From Membranipora membranacea (taxonomy: Eukaryota; Bryozoa; Gymnolaemata; Cheilostomatida; Membraniporidae), in assembly GCA_914767715.1 (NCBI GenBank), contig OU612071.1, positions 682,001 to 746,000 on the forward strand: a DNA stretch of 64,000 nucleotides, in the 5' to 3' direction. This document shows positions 1-16,925 of this stretch, piece by piece. The position numbers were made by a program, and so were the translations under genes. The notes beneath the pieces were generated by a model. The model saw only the letters and a list, made by a program, of their open reading frames with translations. It ran no database searches and was not told where the DNA came from. Each line of letters starts with the position of its first letter. Positions within the stretch are counted from its first letter, which is position 1.

Positions 1-218
1 TTTGTCCATTCAAGGAACATACAAGACATGTCTTCAATTTGACGACCAGTCCTCTCCAATTTATGTGCCTCATCTAATTATTGTTTCATGGTTTCACACT
101 ATTGATTAACTGTATATATATACATATACTGTATTACTTTACTGCATGTACATACTGAATATTTTCACTGTATACTTCACTGAATACTTGCACTGTATAC
201 TTGTACGATATTTTGTAG
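1..218. other. Probable intron upstream of first visible kinase exon
   Basis: I see no coding exon here. The stretch ends in a splice acceptor (TTTTGTAG just before 219), so it reads as intron of the receptor kinase gene whose 5' exons lie outside the window. Confidence 0.5.
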
Positions 219-6118
<5,900 letters not shown>

Positions 6119-6635
6119 CCAATCAAAAACAAGTATCACTGCTTACTGACCAATCATAGACCAATAGTTATCACTGCCTGATCAATCAAACTATACTGCC
6201 GGATAATGTAGTCCAATCAGATGATAGCGTCCTGCTGATTGGCCAATAAGAAGGCTTCGCTGACTTAAATCACTAACAAACTTATATAGTAAGAATCTCT
6301 TAACTCGAGTTGTCGCCATATTAATATTTTGACCGAAGTTGTCCTATTTTAGTTGTGATGAATTCTCTTAAAATGAACGATTTTTTCGGTCTCTTATCCT
6401 GTTGTTATTTTTCTCGCAAATCGCCATTCCATACGCCAAAGATCTTCATTCGTCTTCTGAGGCCATCTGTCTGTCTGTCTTTGGAAGGTTTTAGTTGTTG
6501 ATAATCTTCTTTTTTTTCTATATCTAACTCGCTCTAATGTTATATAAAGTGTTACATAATAACAGGGCGAAACCCCTACTGGCATAACATGACATATTTT
6601 GCTCATAAGTCATAACGTTTAATATTATGTGTCCT

Positions 6636-6806
6636 GTGGACACGTCTAACTGTGGACACGTCTAACTGTGGACACGTTTAACTGTGGATACGTCTAACTG
6701 TGGACACGTCTAACTGTGGATACGTCTAACTGTGGACACGTTTAACTGTGGATACGTCTAACTGTGGATACAAAATGGATACACCTAACTGTGGATACAA
6801 TGTGGA
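6636..6806. repeat. 16-bp minisatellite GTGGACACGTCTAACT
   Basis: About ten imperfect copies of a 16-base unit alternating GTGGACACGTCTAACT and GTGGATACGTCTAACT. It is intergenic. Confidence 0.9.
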
Positions 6807-8639
6807 TACAACTGGATGTACTATAATAATTATTATCGCAGATATATACTGAGATAATCTGCAATAATTCACTTAATGAATTAATTCTATTCTCATTTCC
6901 TGTATATAAAATTCATCTTCTTCTATCTTATGTACTGAGATTCAGTGCTATTTATTTTTTACTTCATTTCGATAAAATCGAATAAATTCTGCCAATAAAC
7001 AAGTGACTATGACTGTGTTACTGTACATACTGAGTCATTTAGTTTTAAATAACAGTTTAAAATCAATTTGAAATACAGTTGAGTTTTGATATGCGGCGGT
7101 ACCTTAACCGGAAAGAGCTCAAACTCGTAAAACGCTGTGTGTATGAATGAAATGCATTGTACGATGTCCGGTTGGTGAAATTATGTATTCTTCAGAATTA
7201 CTTCAACAAGTCGACACATTTATGTCTTGTCGAGTGACAGACATCAGCCTTAACTCAAAGGAAATATATACGCAAGATAATCACTTTTAGCAATTCAAGT
7301 ATTCTTTTTCACAAATTTACGATTACTAGCTATCTTCAGTGTATGCTTCTGTTGGCAGGGAAAGATAATTTCTGATTAGGAAATCATTTATGACAAGACA
7401 ATTCACCACACTATCAACAGTCCTCAAACTCCAAAATTATCATTGATTAGTATGGGGAGGTTTTGATCAGCTTTGACAATTGTTTGATTTGGATGCCATT
7501 TGTCATCAGACATGTTTCCACTCTGACCGTTTGTGTGTTTTTACCTTCCACTCTAGTTTTACGTTCGAAGGAGAAAGCCCAATATCTGCTGAAAAATCAG
7601 TAGATTTGAAAATAGGTACAGTCGCTTACTATCAATATTCTATTACATATATGGTAGTCCTTGTATCACTTACAACTTGAACCACAAGTATAACGCCTTG
7701 ATAAAAGGTGTTATTCAGATGTAAAAAAATTTCATTGTAGTTTCACTGAGTTTTTGGGCTTGATTGGGCATGATAAGGAGGTTGATGTTTTGTAAGATTT
7801 TGCTGGAGGTTGAACGTACAAATCAACATTGTGAGAGTATGATAAATTCGCCTTAGCAAGTTAGCACTTATACCCAGCTGGTTACAATTTCAACTACTCA
7901 CACTGGTGCAGGTCAAAATCTGAGAATATCATCTTTAAGATGCGTTGACATGTGGAAATTTGGTGCATGCTCATCTGGAAACCTTTCACTGAACTGCTTG
8001 ATGGCCAATGCTAGCAGTGTCTCTCCTTTAGTGATATCCACTTTTGTGATTGTTAGCCTCAATGATAACAGTAAGAATCTAGAGGAAGTTAATGGGTTGA
8101 CTGTGTACTTAAATCAATGGAGATTCAAGTCGGGTAATCCCATCAAAAGAACGAAATCCAATTCTTGCCAGAACTAGAGATAGTGAGCTGCTAGTTGCTT
8201 AGTTCAAGTGCTCAAACTGTGCTGGGATAGTTTATAGTGGGTTCAACTACTAGGAATAGTTGATCTTTATATAGTCCAGAAGACTGTTGTGAACGAGTTT
8301 AGATTAATGTGGTTACGCGTAATGTGAATCCTAGTAGAGATTGTGAGTATGAGGAATTTTATGTATTACATTTGCTAGTTGCCTTCTCGTGTACAAGAGA
8401 AGACAACTACAAAGTATCACAAATAAGTTTAACTGTATGAATGAGAAGCCCTAGTTCATACATGAATGAACATGGATGATTAGGGAGAGTGAGTGAGGTA
8501 TTAATAGCAAGTAAAGAGTTTAGCTCGGGGACTCTTGATCCACCGAGAGAGCTGAGCACAACAAAAATATTAATTGGAGCTGAAATATGTGGCAGCAGGA
8601 CCCGGATATCTAGCCACAAATTCAGTATTAGATAGTATT

Positions 8640-8718
8640 ATAAAACCACCAGAAAATAACAACAAAAACAGCAACAAACAACAACAAACAACAACAAACA
8701 ACAACAAACAACAACAAC
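8640..8718. repeat. (CAACAAA)n simple repeat
   Basis: A and C only, in CAACAAA/CAA units. It could be the tail of a retroposed element, but no body was recognised next to it. Confidence 0.8.
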
Positions 8719-9560
8719 ATGATTGCGTGATTGTGCTTGCGAGTTAATATCTTGTTCTGTTTATATTTGTATATGTTTTCTATCATGACATTGTCTCTCA
8801 CCCATGTTTTTGTCTATCTCTAGGTTCGATATCACCGTAACAGGACAAGTCGATCAGGATTAAATTACTTTGATGGTTGTCGATTCAGAGGTAGAATAGT
8901 GTAATTCGGTGAGTTGTATATTTATATGAATTGAGCATCTGCCATTAACTAGTTGTTAGTGTACACCCCAAAGTGCACCATTTCAAGTGTATCAAGACAC
9001 CAACAGTTAGCTTTCAGTTTACTTTAACGGCTTGGGGGCAAGAATTTGACCGTGTTTACACGTGTAGATAGGTTGTCTAAATACTATGACATAGTTTCTA
9101 CACCTCTCAGTTTGCCAGTTTGGGAGAAAATCAGTTTTTTAACTCAAAAATGTGGGAGGAGATAAATCCTAATAATTGCCCATGGAATCCCATTATTTTG
9201 CCTTAGAATACCAAAATATTCCCATTTAATCCATTTTAAGCTCAGTTTAAAAGGAATTGGAGCAAGATTGTAAATGTTACAGCAGGGTGAAATGTTATGA
9301 GACATGGTACAATTTTGACTCAAAGTCAATTTAAGTCAGCAAATGTATATCCAGAGAGATTTGAGTGCATCTTAGAAAGAGTTTAAAAGGCTGCAGCCAC
9401 TAAATTCACAGACTTGAATTTAATATATATAGCTGAGATTCTAGTATTGATCATTTCTTAGGTAGCAACTCTGCTCCAGCAGCTGTTTCATGTGATTGAG
9501 ATTCAAAAGCCAACAATGTATTCTAGTTCAGATAATACACCTGGTTATCTATTTTTTCCC

Positions 9561-9716
9561 ACCCAGTGCCTCAGCGGTTGAGGATGGGATATCTACGCAC
9601 AGTGTTAGAAGTGGAAATATGAGGTAGGGGGATGCCAACCAAGCTGGGGGTCCAGGGGGCCGCCTATGCCTTGGCTGGGTAGTGGGCGGAGTCCTGGCCG
9701 CCGGAGCCCTGAGGTG
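9561..9716 (+). mobile_element. Possible tRNA-derived SINE piece
   Basis: A GC-rich block in AT-rich surroundings. It opens with GTGCCTCAGCGGTTGAGGAT, which resembles a tRNA A-box/D-arm, and continues into GC-rich sequence ending at the 24-bp minisatellite. No clear B-box or target duplication was seen, so this is a weak call. Confidence 0.3.
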
Positions 9717-9724
9717 CATTACAT

Positions 9725-9918
9725 TAACTATCTGTTATTTGTATACTTTAACTATCTGTTATTTGTATACTTTAACTGTCTGTTATTTGTATACTTTAAC
9801 TATCTGTTATTTGTATACTTTTGCTATCTGTTATTTGTATACTTTAACTGTCTGTTATTTGTATACTTTAACTATCTGTTATTTGTATACTTTAACTGTC
9901 TGTTATTTGTATACTTTC
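9725..9918. repeat. 24-bp minisatellite, about 8 copies
   Basis: Unit ACTATCTGTTATTTGTATAC plus TTTA. Variants alternate ACTATC and ACTGTC. The 24-base period is a multiple of three, so the + strand frames stay open without implying a gene. Confidence 0.95.
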
Positions 9919-10342
9919 AAGCCAACCTCTATAAATAAATAAATAAATTGTTATGAATACCCGCTTAGCGACCCCTAAAAAGTAGATTAAACTTTTTCAT
10001 ATGATAAAAGACCAGGGAAATGATTGTTATGCTATGTTAGTTCATTAAACGAAATCGAATTTTTTATTAGAAAAAAGAAAGATTTGAACAGCATACATTA
10101 ATGAAGATCCTGGTTTTGGCTTTTGTTTGGTAAATACAGCTATAAACATAAGATGTCATAAGCATAGGGTCACTAGGGTCATAGGGTCACTAGGGTCATA
10201 GGCTCACAATATAGTGCTGAGGAGGAGGAGACCTAACTAATGATCAGATGGTCTGATTAGGTAGGAAGTGATTAAGTTTACATAATAACCAGCATTGTAT
10301 TTAGGTAATAATTACCTAGCAGCAGATTATGCATAGGCTCAT

Positions 10343-10369
10343 TGGGGTTTGGGGTTTGGGGTTTGGGGT
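10343..10369. repeat. Short (TTTGGGG)n run
   Basis: Nearly four units of the same heptamer that forms the 1.5 kb array at 46696. A two-unit complementary run (CCCCAAA) also occurs near 3434. Confidence 0.9.
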
Positions 10370-10593
10370 ACTGCAGATCATCAACCACTGTAAATATAAA
10401 ACAATAAATGGATGGATATGAACATTAATAATATGCTGACCTAACATGGTGAATCATATTATCATATGCAGACTTCAATAGATCTGGCTACAGTGTTTTA
10501 AAATCACTCATAATCATGATGATTTATATAATTATTTCGACAACCACCTTGCTTGGAATAATAAATAAGAGATCATTACCACCATTTCAAAAT

Positions 10594-10690
10594 GAGCTTT
10601 GATAGCGCAATGATCACGTCCTTTGCTATCAAGCGAGGGGTCCCGGGTTTAATCCGGGCTCTCGTCCCGAGGGATTAACCCTGGCTTCTC
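10594..10690 (+). mobile_element. tRNA-like SINE head
   Basis: The segment has an A-box-like TGATAGCGCAATGATCACG and a T-arm-like hairpin in which CCCGG pairs with CCGGG around the seven-base loop TTTAATC, close to the tRNA T-loop. A second complement of the same hairpin follows. No intact tRNA cloverleaf or anticodon arm was found, so a SINE or tRNA pseudogene is more likely than a functional tRNA. Confidence 0.4.
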
Positions 10691-10939
10691 TCATACCACA
10701 AAACTCAAAATCAACTTCAACTAGCAACTCTCACAAATCACACACATCTTTAACTCAGACAACTCTCATAATCACAAAACCGACTGATGGAACTACTATA
10801 CTATCCTATCTACTATCCTTCTAACATCAAGAATGTGTTCTATCAGTAATGATCAAAACTGTCCAGGGGCTTTGAGCACTAGGGGTGTCAATCACTTGTT
10901 CTCTGGAGAGTACAGTCTCATACCACTACACCCCCCACA

Positions 10940-11240
10940 TAAGACAAGACATGTTTATTATATATTGATTGGGTCATCTATACCTGATTCCCGTTTCTTT
11001 TTCATATCTATCGATGGCTGTCTTTGTACTTGTCCCTACCATAGTACGTCACTCCTCATTAACATCTCTTTGCTCCTGGCCTACTCTTGCAGGTCCAATA
11101 GTAAGTAGATCTCCATCTTCCCCATGTAACTTTTGCTTGCACTTCGTACAACCCGTAGCTGCTGTGCATGCCAGCCAGCCTAAAGATTTTCTAACTGCAG
11201 GAAGGTCACATGACCAGCACATCACCTTAAGGTGAACCAC
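10940..11240 (-). pseudogene. Fragment of Tnp2/CMC-type DNA transposase
   Basis: The open stretch 11049-11240 reads CWSCDLPAVRKSLGWLAC followed by GCTKCKQK. This is the DLPA-RK-GFL-GC-KC signature of plant/fungal/animal Tnp2-like (CACTA/CMC) transposases. Past a stop, a further piece (ETGIRYR) fits the region that follows in that family. The reading frame is broken and short, so this is a relic; no element ends were seen. Confidence 0.5.
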
Positions 11241-11356
11241 GAGACCCTCTATGATAACACGAGACCCTCTATAGTCTATGATAACACGATTATCAATGAA
11301 AAATAAAACTTAATATCAAATCGACTTCAGTTTTTTTGAGCTTGAACTTTACCTGT

Positions 11357-11600
11357 TACATTCTATGTGCTACTGTTACATTCTATGTGCTACTGTTACA
11401 TTCTATGTGCTAATGTTACATTCTATGTGCTACTGTTACATTCTATGTGCTACTGTTACATTCTAACAACTGCTACATTCTATGTGCTACTGTTACATTC
11501 TATGTGCTACTGTTACATTCTAACAACTGCTACATTCTATGTGCTACTGTTACATTCTATGAGCTACTGTTACATTCTTAAAACTGTTACATTCTAAATT
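11357..11600. repeat. 20-bp minisatellite TACTGTTACATTCTATGTGC
   Basis: About twelve units of 20 bases, some shortened to TACATTCTAACAACTGC. It is intergenic. Confidence 0.95.
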
Positions 11601-13020
11601 ATTATCAACTCTGAAGGAAAATGCTAAAATTATGTAACAAGTCCTTAAATCTCAATTCAGCGCAGAGTTTCTATATGGATTATTAATATTGTGTGCACCT
11701 GAATGTTGTAACTATTTAGGCATCGTCTCAAAACAGATTTTCCGTCGCTGAAATCAAACAGAGATTTCTCGGTTCTCAATCTGGATATTTACCCAACAAA
11801 ATATCTTTAACATCCTGTACACTTAAGGTGCGCAGTCGATGAATGAGGCGACAGCAGGAAACATGTTGTTCAGTATCAATGCTATTGGTGTTTTCATAGT
11901 GCAATTACCTAGCGTGAAGATATTGTTGCCGGATTTCCCTCGGTAGATGGAGCACAACACCTGTTGAATGCTCAGTGCGCTGGAAGACTTCAGTCACCAG
12001 TCAATGTTCATCAGTAACCCAAGATTCAGGTAGCAATCCGGAGCTATCAACCAATCCTTTTCCTTCTTAGATTTTTCACCATCAAACCAGTCTGAGTAAG
12101 TCTGAGTAAGTATCAGTAAGTCTGAGTAAGTATCAGTAAGTCTGAGTAAGTATCAGTAAGTATCAGTCTGAGTAAGTATCAGTATGAGTAAGTATGAGTA
12201 AGTATGAGTAAGTATCAGTAAGTCTGAGTAAGTATCAGTAAGTCTGAGTAAGTATCAGTATGAGTAAGTATGAGTAAGTATGAGTAAGTATCAGTAAGTC
12301 TGAGTAAGTATCAGTAAGTCTGAGTAAGTATCAGTAAGTCTGAGTAAGTATGAGTAAGTATGAGTAAGTATCAGTAAGTCTGCGTAAGTATGAGTAAGTA
12401 TCAGTAAGTCTGAGTAAGTATCAGTAAGTATCAGGTTGCACTGGTCTGAGTAAGTATCAGGTTGCACTGGACATGAACTCCATGCATTATATCTATTGAA
12501 AAGATAGTCACAGTCAAGTATAAATCCAACAAGCGGAGGTCATAATCCAAACTCATATCAAAGCAGGAAATTCCATTTCACACGATTTTATCTTCTGTGT
12601 AACTCAGAAAATTGTAATGATATATAACTGAGTTTTTGTAAAAAGACCGTGTCTTGATAATAAGTGTTTAGAAGGATTGAATGAGTAATTCAGAGCAAAC
12701 CAGGGCTGTTCAGTTCGGGTTGGAAAAACCCTACAGAATTTATATTCTCTTACGATTTGAACAATTGCCGCAAATAGCTTGTCCTTAGTTGATATAGTAC
12801 AGCTAAAAGTTGGATAATCAGGATTTATCAAAAATTGTAAATAATACTGAGTGAATAGATTTCACTCTAATTAGCTCCACATAGTCTCACTTATGCAACT
12901 ACTGAGTGAAAATTTAAGTTCTTCACATGATGTCACCGCCTTTTCATGTCATTATCGTCTAATCATATTCAAAAAAAGTTTTAATCTCAATTTCAGCCCA
13001 TGTTCTCACTGTCTGAATAC
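11601..13020. other. Intergenic DNA without recognised genes
   Basis: No coding exon was recognised. Short ORFs have no domain and no splice support. The only structure is the TAAGTATCAG/TAAGTCTGAG array (listed). The stretch ends where similarity to the Ginger element begins. Confidence 0.5.
12093..12470. repeat. 10/20-bp minisatellite of TAAGTCTGAG and TAAGTATCAG
   Basis: Decamers TAAGTCTGAG, TAAGTATCAG and TAAGTATGAG alternate in higher-order blocks, for example a repeated block of three TATGAG units. The last units are separated by a duplicated GTTGCACTGG segment. Confidence 0.95.
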
Positions 13021-13335
13021 ATGTACCAATTCATATAAGAGAAAAAAATTGAAATCCTAGAATAACAATAGAAATCGTTCACTCAGAATTCATTGCCGCT
13101 GTCATATACAGGATGCTTATCAAGATTTAGCACAAGTAAGGCGAATATCTGCATATATGTCAGGCCTGAAATATACTGTCACGTTTGATATAGGCTATGA
13201 TCAAAAGTTGTTATGAGGTTTTTTATACTATTTGAAATATCAGAAATGGGGAAAAATCTTGAATAATTTATGAATTAAACCGCTCCACTCTTTATGACTT
13301 TCAGTCAACACCAAAGAACACCACTATGATTATAG

Positions 13336-13659
13336 ATGTCATACTTTATTGTATCCCTCATCACTTACAGTCTCCCCATACTTTTTACAAGCATCCATGC
13401 AAGCGACAAGAAGTCCTTACGCAAAATATTTAAAGATGCCGCCAAGTTAGGGATTGAGCACCCCGATATAGATGCTCTGGTGGCCAACCAGATCAAGACA
13501 CTTGGACTACGATACATACACGATGAAGAGCACTTTATCAATGACTTTCTAACTAAATGCCCCTCAGGTCGCTACCGCACCGTTAAATATCGGGGTACAT
13601 GGGGTAGAGACAGCTTTTTAAGACATCTCATACATACACTTAATAATATACTATTCTAA
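13336..13659 (+). pseudogene. C-terminal fragment of non-LTR retrotransposon reverse transcriptase
   Basis: An ORF of 107 codons. ITYSLPILFTS followed by DKKSLRKIFKDAAKLG matches the post-catalytic thumb of jockey/CR1-like LINE proteins (a tyrosine/Pro 'fallback' segment, then DKxxLxxIxKxAxKxxG). It ends with CPSGRYR and WGRDSFL, like the usual C-terminal Arg-rich NSF-type segment. The catalytic palm is absent. It lies in the insertion inside Ginger copy A, directly before the ATCC array. Confidence 0.55.
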
Positions 13660-13736
13660 AAATCTTTTTATACAACAGAGATCTGATTTTTCCATGTTTT
13701 TCTTTCTTGTCAGTATTAACAACGTATTTCAAATCA

Positions 13737-14911
13737 ATCCATCCATCCATCCATCCATCCATCCATCCATCCATCCATCCATCCATCCATCCATCCATCC
13801 ATCCATCCATCCATCCATCCATCCATCCATCCATCCATCCATCCATCCATCCATCCATCCATCCATCCATCCATCCATCCATCCATCCATCCATCCATCC
13901 ATCCATCCATCCATCCATCCATCCATCCATCCATCCATCCATCCATCCATCCATCCATCCATCCATCCATCCATCCATCCATCCATCCATCCATCCATCC
14001 ATCCATCCATCCATCCATCCATCCATCCATCCATCCATCCATCCATCCATCCATCCATCCATCCATCCATCCATCCATCCATCCATCCATCCATCCATCC
14101 ATCCATCCATCCATCCATCCATCCATCCATCCATCCATCCATCCATCCATCCATCCATCCATCCATCCATCCATCCATCCATCCATCCATCCATCCATCC
14201 ATCCATCCATCCATCCATCCATCCATCCATCCATCCATCCATCCATCCATCCATCCATCCATCCATCCATCCATCCATCCATCCATCCATCCATCCATCC
14301 ATCCATCCATCCATCCATCCATCCATCCATCCATCCATCCATCCATCCATCCATCCATCCATCCATCCATCCATCCATCCATCCATCCATCCATCCATCC
14401 ATCCATCCATCCATCCATCCATCCATCCATCCATCCATCCATCCATCCATCCATCCATCCATCCATCCATCCATCCATCCATCCATCCATCCATCCATCC
14501 ATCCATCCATCCATCCATCCATCCATCCATCCATCCATCCATCCATCCATCCATCCATCCATCCATCCATCCATCCATCCATCCATCCATCCATCCATCC
14601 ATCCATCCATCCATCCATCCATCCATCCATCCATCCATCCATCCATCCATCCATCCATCCATCCATCCATCCATCCATCCATCCATCCATCCATCCATCC
14701 ATCCATCCATCCATCCATCCATCCATCCATCCATCCATCCATCCATCCATCCATCCATCCATCCATCCATCCATCCATCCATCCATCCATCCATCCATCC
14801 ATCCATCCATCCATCCATCCATCCATCCATCCATCCATCCATCCATCCATCCATCCATCCATCCATCCATCCATCCATCCATCCATCCATCCATCCATCC
14901 ATCCATCCATC
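13737..14911. repeat. Perfect (ATCC)n array, about 294 copies
   Basis: 1175 bases of ATCC without a single visible interruption. All frames of both strands stay open as SIHP or MDGW repeats, which are artefacts. Such length and purity suggest very recent expansion or a collapsed or extended assembly. Confidence 0.99.
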
Positions 14912-14989
14912 ATACGCATGTAAGGATACGAACTCTGTCATAACCTCAACACATCCTATCAGAATGTTGGGGTGACTGTTTTGCTGATG

Positions 14990-16375
14990 TTGAAGAAACA
15001 CCTATACCAGAGGATAGCGGAACGCCTCTACAACACATAAGCTTGGGTGAAATTAAACATCTAATTAACAAAATAGATGAGAGTAAAGCGTGCAATAGCC
15101 AATACTTTCCATCCTAGGTGAGCAAGGAAGCAAAAGATGATTTGTGCATCCCGCTGCAACACATCATAAACACCATTCTCGACAGTGGAAAAAAGCTGAA
15201 GTACGACTGCTACCAAATTTTACCAAGCCGTCACAGTATAAGGATTACCGCCCTATATCTTTACTTTTCCACCTTGGGAAGCTGGAGGAGCAAATAATTA
15301 TCAACAAATGAAAAGCACGCTTACCAAAATCATAAAATCAGATCAATTCGCCTACCAGTCTAAAATAGGAACGGTGGATGCGCTCCTGCAACTCGTAGAT
15401 GACAATACATCAGACTTGGATGGCAACGGAGTCGATTATGTGGAGCTTGCATTGCTCGACTTCTCAAAAGCATTCGACAGCTTACAGCCACCCAGAGTGC
15501 TAAGTAAAATGAGACATTCTGGTTTCAACCCTAAGATAATAAAAATAGTCTCGAGTTTTCTGTAAATGCGACAACAATGTGTAAAACTGAATGCTGCCAG
15601 CTCTGACTACATTCTATTAGAAGTTAGTGCGCCTCAAGGGACAAAACTTGGTCCGCTCCTATGGCTGATCTACATAAATGACCTACAAGTAGATGGCTTT
15701 AAATCGATGAAATATGCAGATGAAAAACATCATTTTATGTGACTGTTCCCAAAAACAGCAGCAATAATATCTCGCCTGCTATACAACAAACTCAGGTATG
15801 GTCAGCTGAGAACAATATGCTCCTCAACACAAACAAGATTGCTATTGTGAACTTTTCTCTAAACTATCGCAATCAGAACAGTGAGCCAGTGATTTGTGAC
15901 CAAAGCTCAATAAATCCTGTAGAAATTTTTAGGAATTTTAGTTGATAACAACACCTTTTTAGATCATGTAGAACATTTAGTCATGAAATGCAACTCAAAA
16001 CTGTTTTTAATGCGCCAACTACGAAAGATCGGAATGGACAACGTTGGTTTGAAAACTTACAATTGTACGAACAAACATTCTGTTTTATCCTATGCATCCC
16101 CTGTATTTTTCCAATTTTTATCAAACACATTGAAGCTCAAGTTAGAACAATGTTGCGTCCAATGAATAGGGTCATCCTCTTTTTAGTTGTGTTGTTTTTA
16201 ACTGCGCAAAGGTATCCTCTCGCCAAAATACCATCTATCAAAGTGCAGGACTCAAAAGCGTTTAAGGAGTTTTTTCCTTACTACATGTCAGCTTTCAATG
16301 AAGTTTGAATTTTTTCATTTTCATGTACCAATCCAATTTTATCGCCTGTTGATACATGGATTGAAATAATAAACC
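14990..16375 (+). pseudogene. Degenerate LINE reverse transcriptase (jockey/CR1-like)
   Basis: Broken frames carry the order of LINE palm motifs: an RPIS-like segment near 15250, SDQFAYQSK, then LALLDFSKAFDSL (15440-15480), then APQGTKLGPLLWLIYINDL (from about 15626) and KYADE (around 15710). The catalytic YADD has become YADE and a stop follows at once. After that come NSKLFLMRQLRKIG and SYASPVFF, the connection/thumb, and an ending FPYYMSAFNEV. Several stops and frameshifts make it dead. The 3' end is an AATAATAAA followed by the CCCAA array. Confidence 0.8.
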
Positions 16376-16455
16376 TAACCCAACCCAACCCAACCCAACC
16401 CAACCCAACCCAACCCAACCCAACCCAACGCAACCCAACCCAACCTAACCTAACA
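16376..16455. repeat. (CCCAA)n tail at LINE 3' end
   Basis: About fourteen CCCAA units framed by CCTAA variants, directly after the LINE 3' end. A simple-repeat tail is usual for several LINE clades. The unit is a pentamer, not the animal telomere hexamer. Confidence 0.9.
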
Positions 16456-16490
16456 AAGTGCTACATCCTGCAAGAGCATGTCCAACAGAA

Positions 16491-16557
16491 GCCTGTCTTG
16501 ACAAGCATTGCTGGTAGGATGGGGGGAACCCCTCCAACAAAGCTTGTCAAGACAGGC
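16491..16557. repeat. 16-bp perfect inverted repeat
   Basis: GCCTGTCTTGACAAGC at 16491-16506 and its exact complement at 16542-16557, with a 35-base loop. Copy B of Ginger has only the second arm (around 56378), so the first arm came with the insertion or from a local inverted duplication. Confidence 0.85.
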
Positions 16558-16925
16558 TAAGCAACCAGCAGATAAATTAATTTGAGACATTGTGCATTGA
16601 TTGTTTAGTAATGAAATCAATTGATAAAATTTGCAGCTCAACTATACCTGGGTACCCAAAGACCATCACCCTACCTCTTAGAATGTAACCTGCATTTGTC
16701 TATCTAATCTAACATGATGGCTAGCCGGCGCCAATATCACATAAATAAATAAGCTTATACATTTATGAATTTATTTATGTGAGATATACATATTATATAT
16801 ATATATGTCTTATATATATATACATATATGCATACAATCAAAATTTGAGGCTACAGAGTGGCAACTGGTAAAAGCAATCAACAGCTTGAAAATTTCTTTA
16901 AATCATCAACTATTATTTTATGTAG

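Larger units (their letters stand above)
6119..9555. other. Intergenic DNA, no supported gene
   Basis: Downstream of the kinase stop codon I find only short unsupported ORFs without recognisable domains. AATAAA motifs near 6974 and 6992 are candidate polyadenylation signals but lie more than 800 bases past the stop. Two simple repeats in the stretch are listed separately. Confidence 0.5.

Noticed and set aside
8407-8619. Minus-strand ORF with SSLGGSRVPELNS
   Set aside because: May be a retroelement tail or tRNA-like piece, but neither frame nor boundaries give enough support.
10594-10690. Functional tRNA gene
   Set aside because: A T-arm-like hairpin exists but no proper acceptor or anticodon arm could be folded.
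10833-11235. Plus-strand ORFs over the Tnp2 fragment
   Set aside because: They overlap the minus-strand frame that carries the transposase signature and have no domain of their own.
13640-15001. Long ORFs of MDGW and SIHP repeats on both strands
   Set aside because: They are translations of the ATCC array; a tetranucleotide repeat is open in all frames when it has no stop, so there is no gene.
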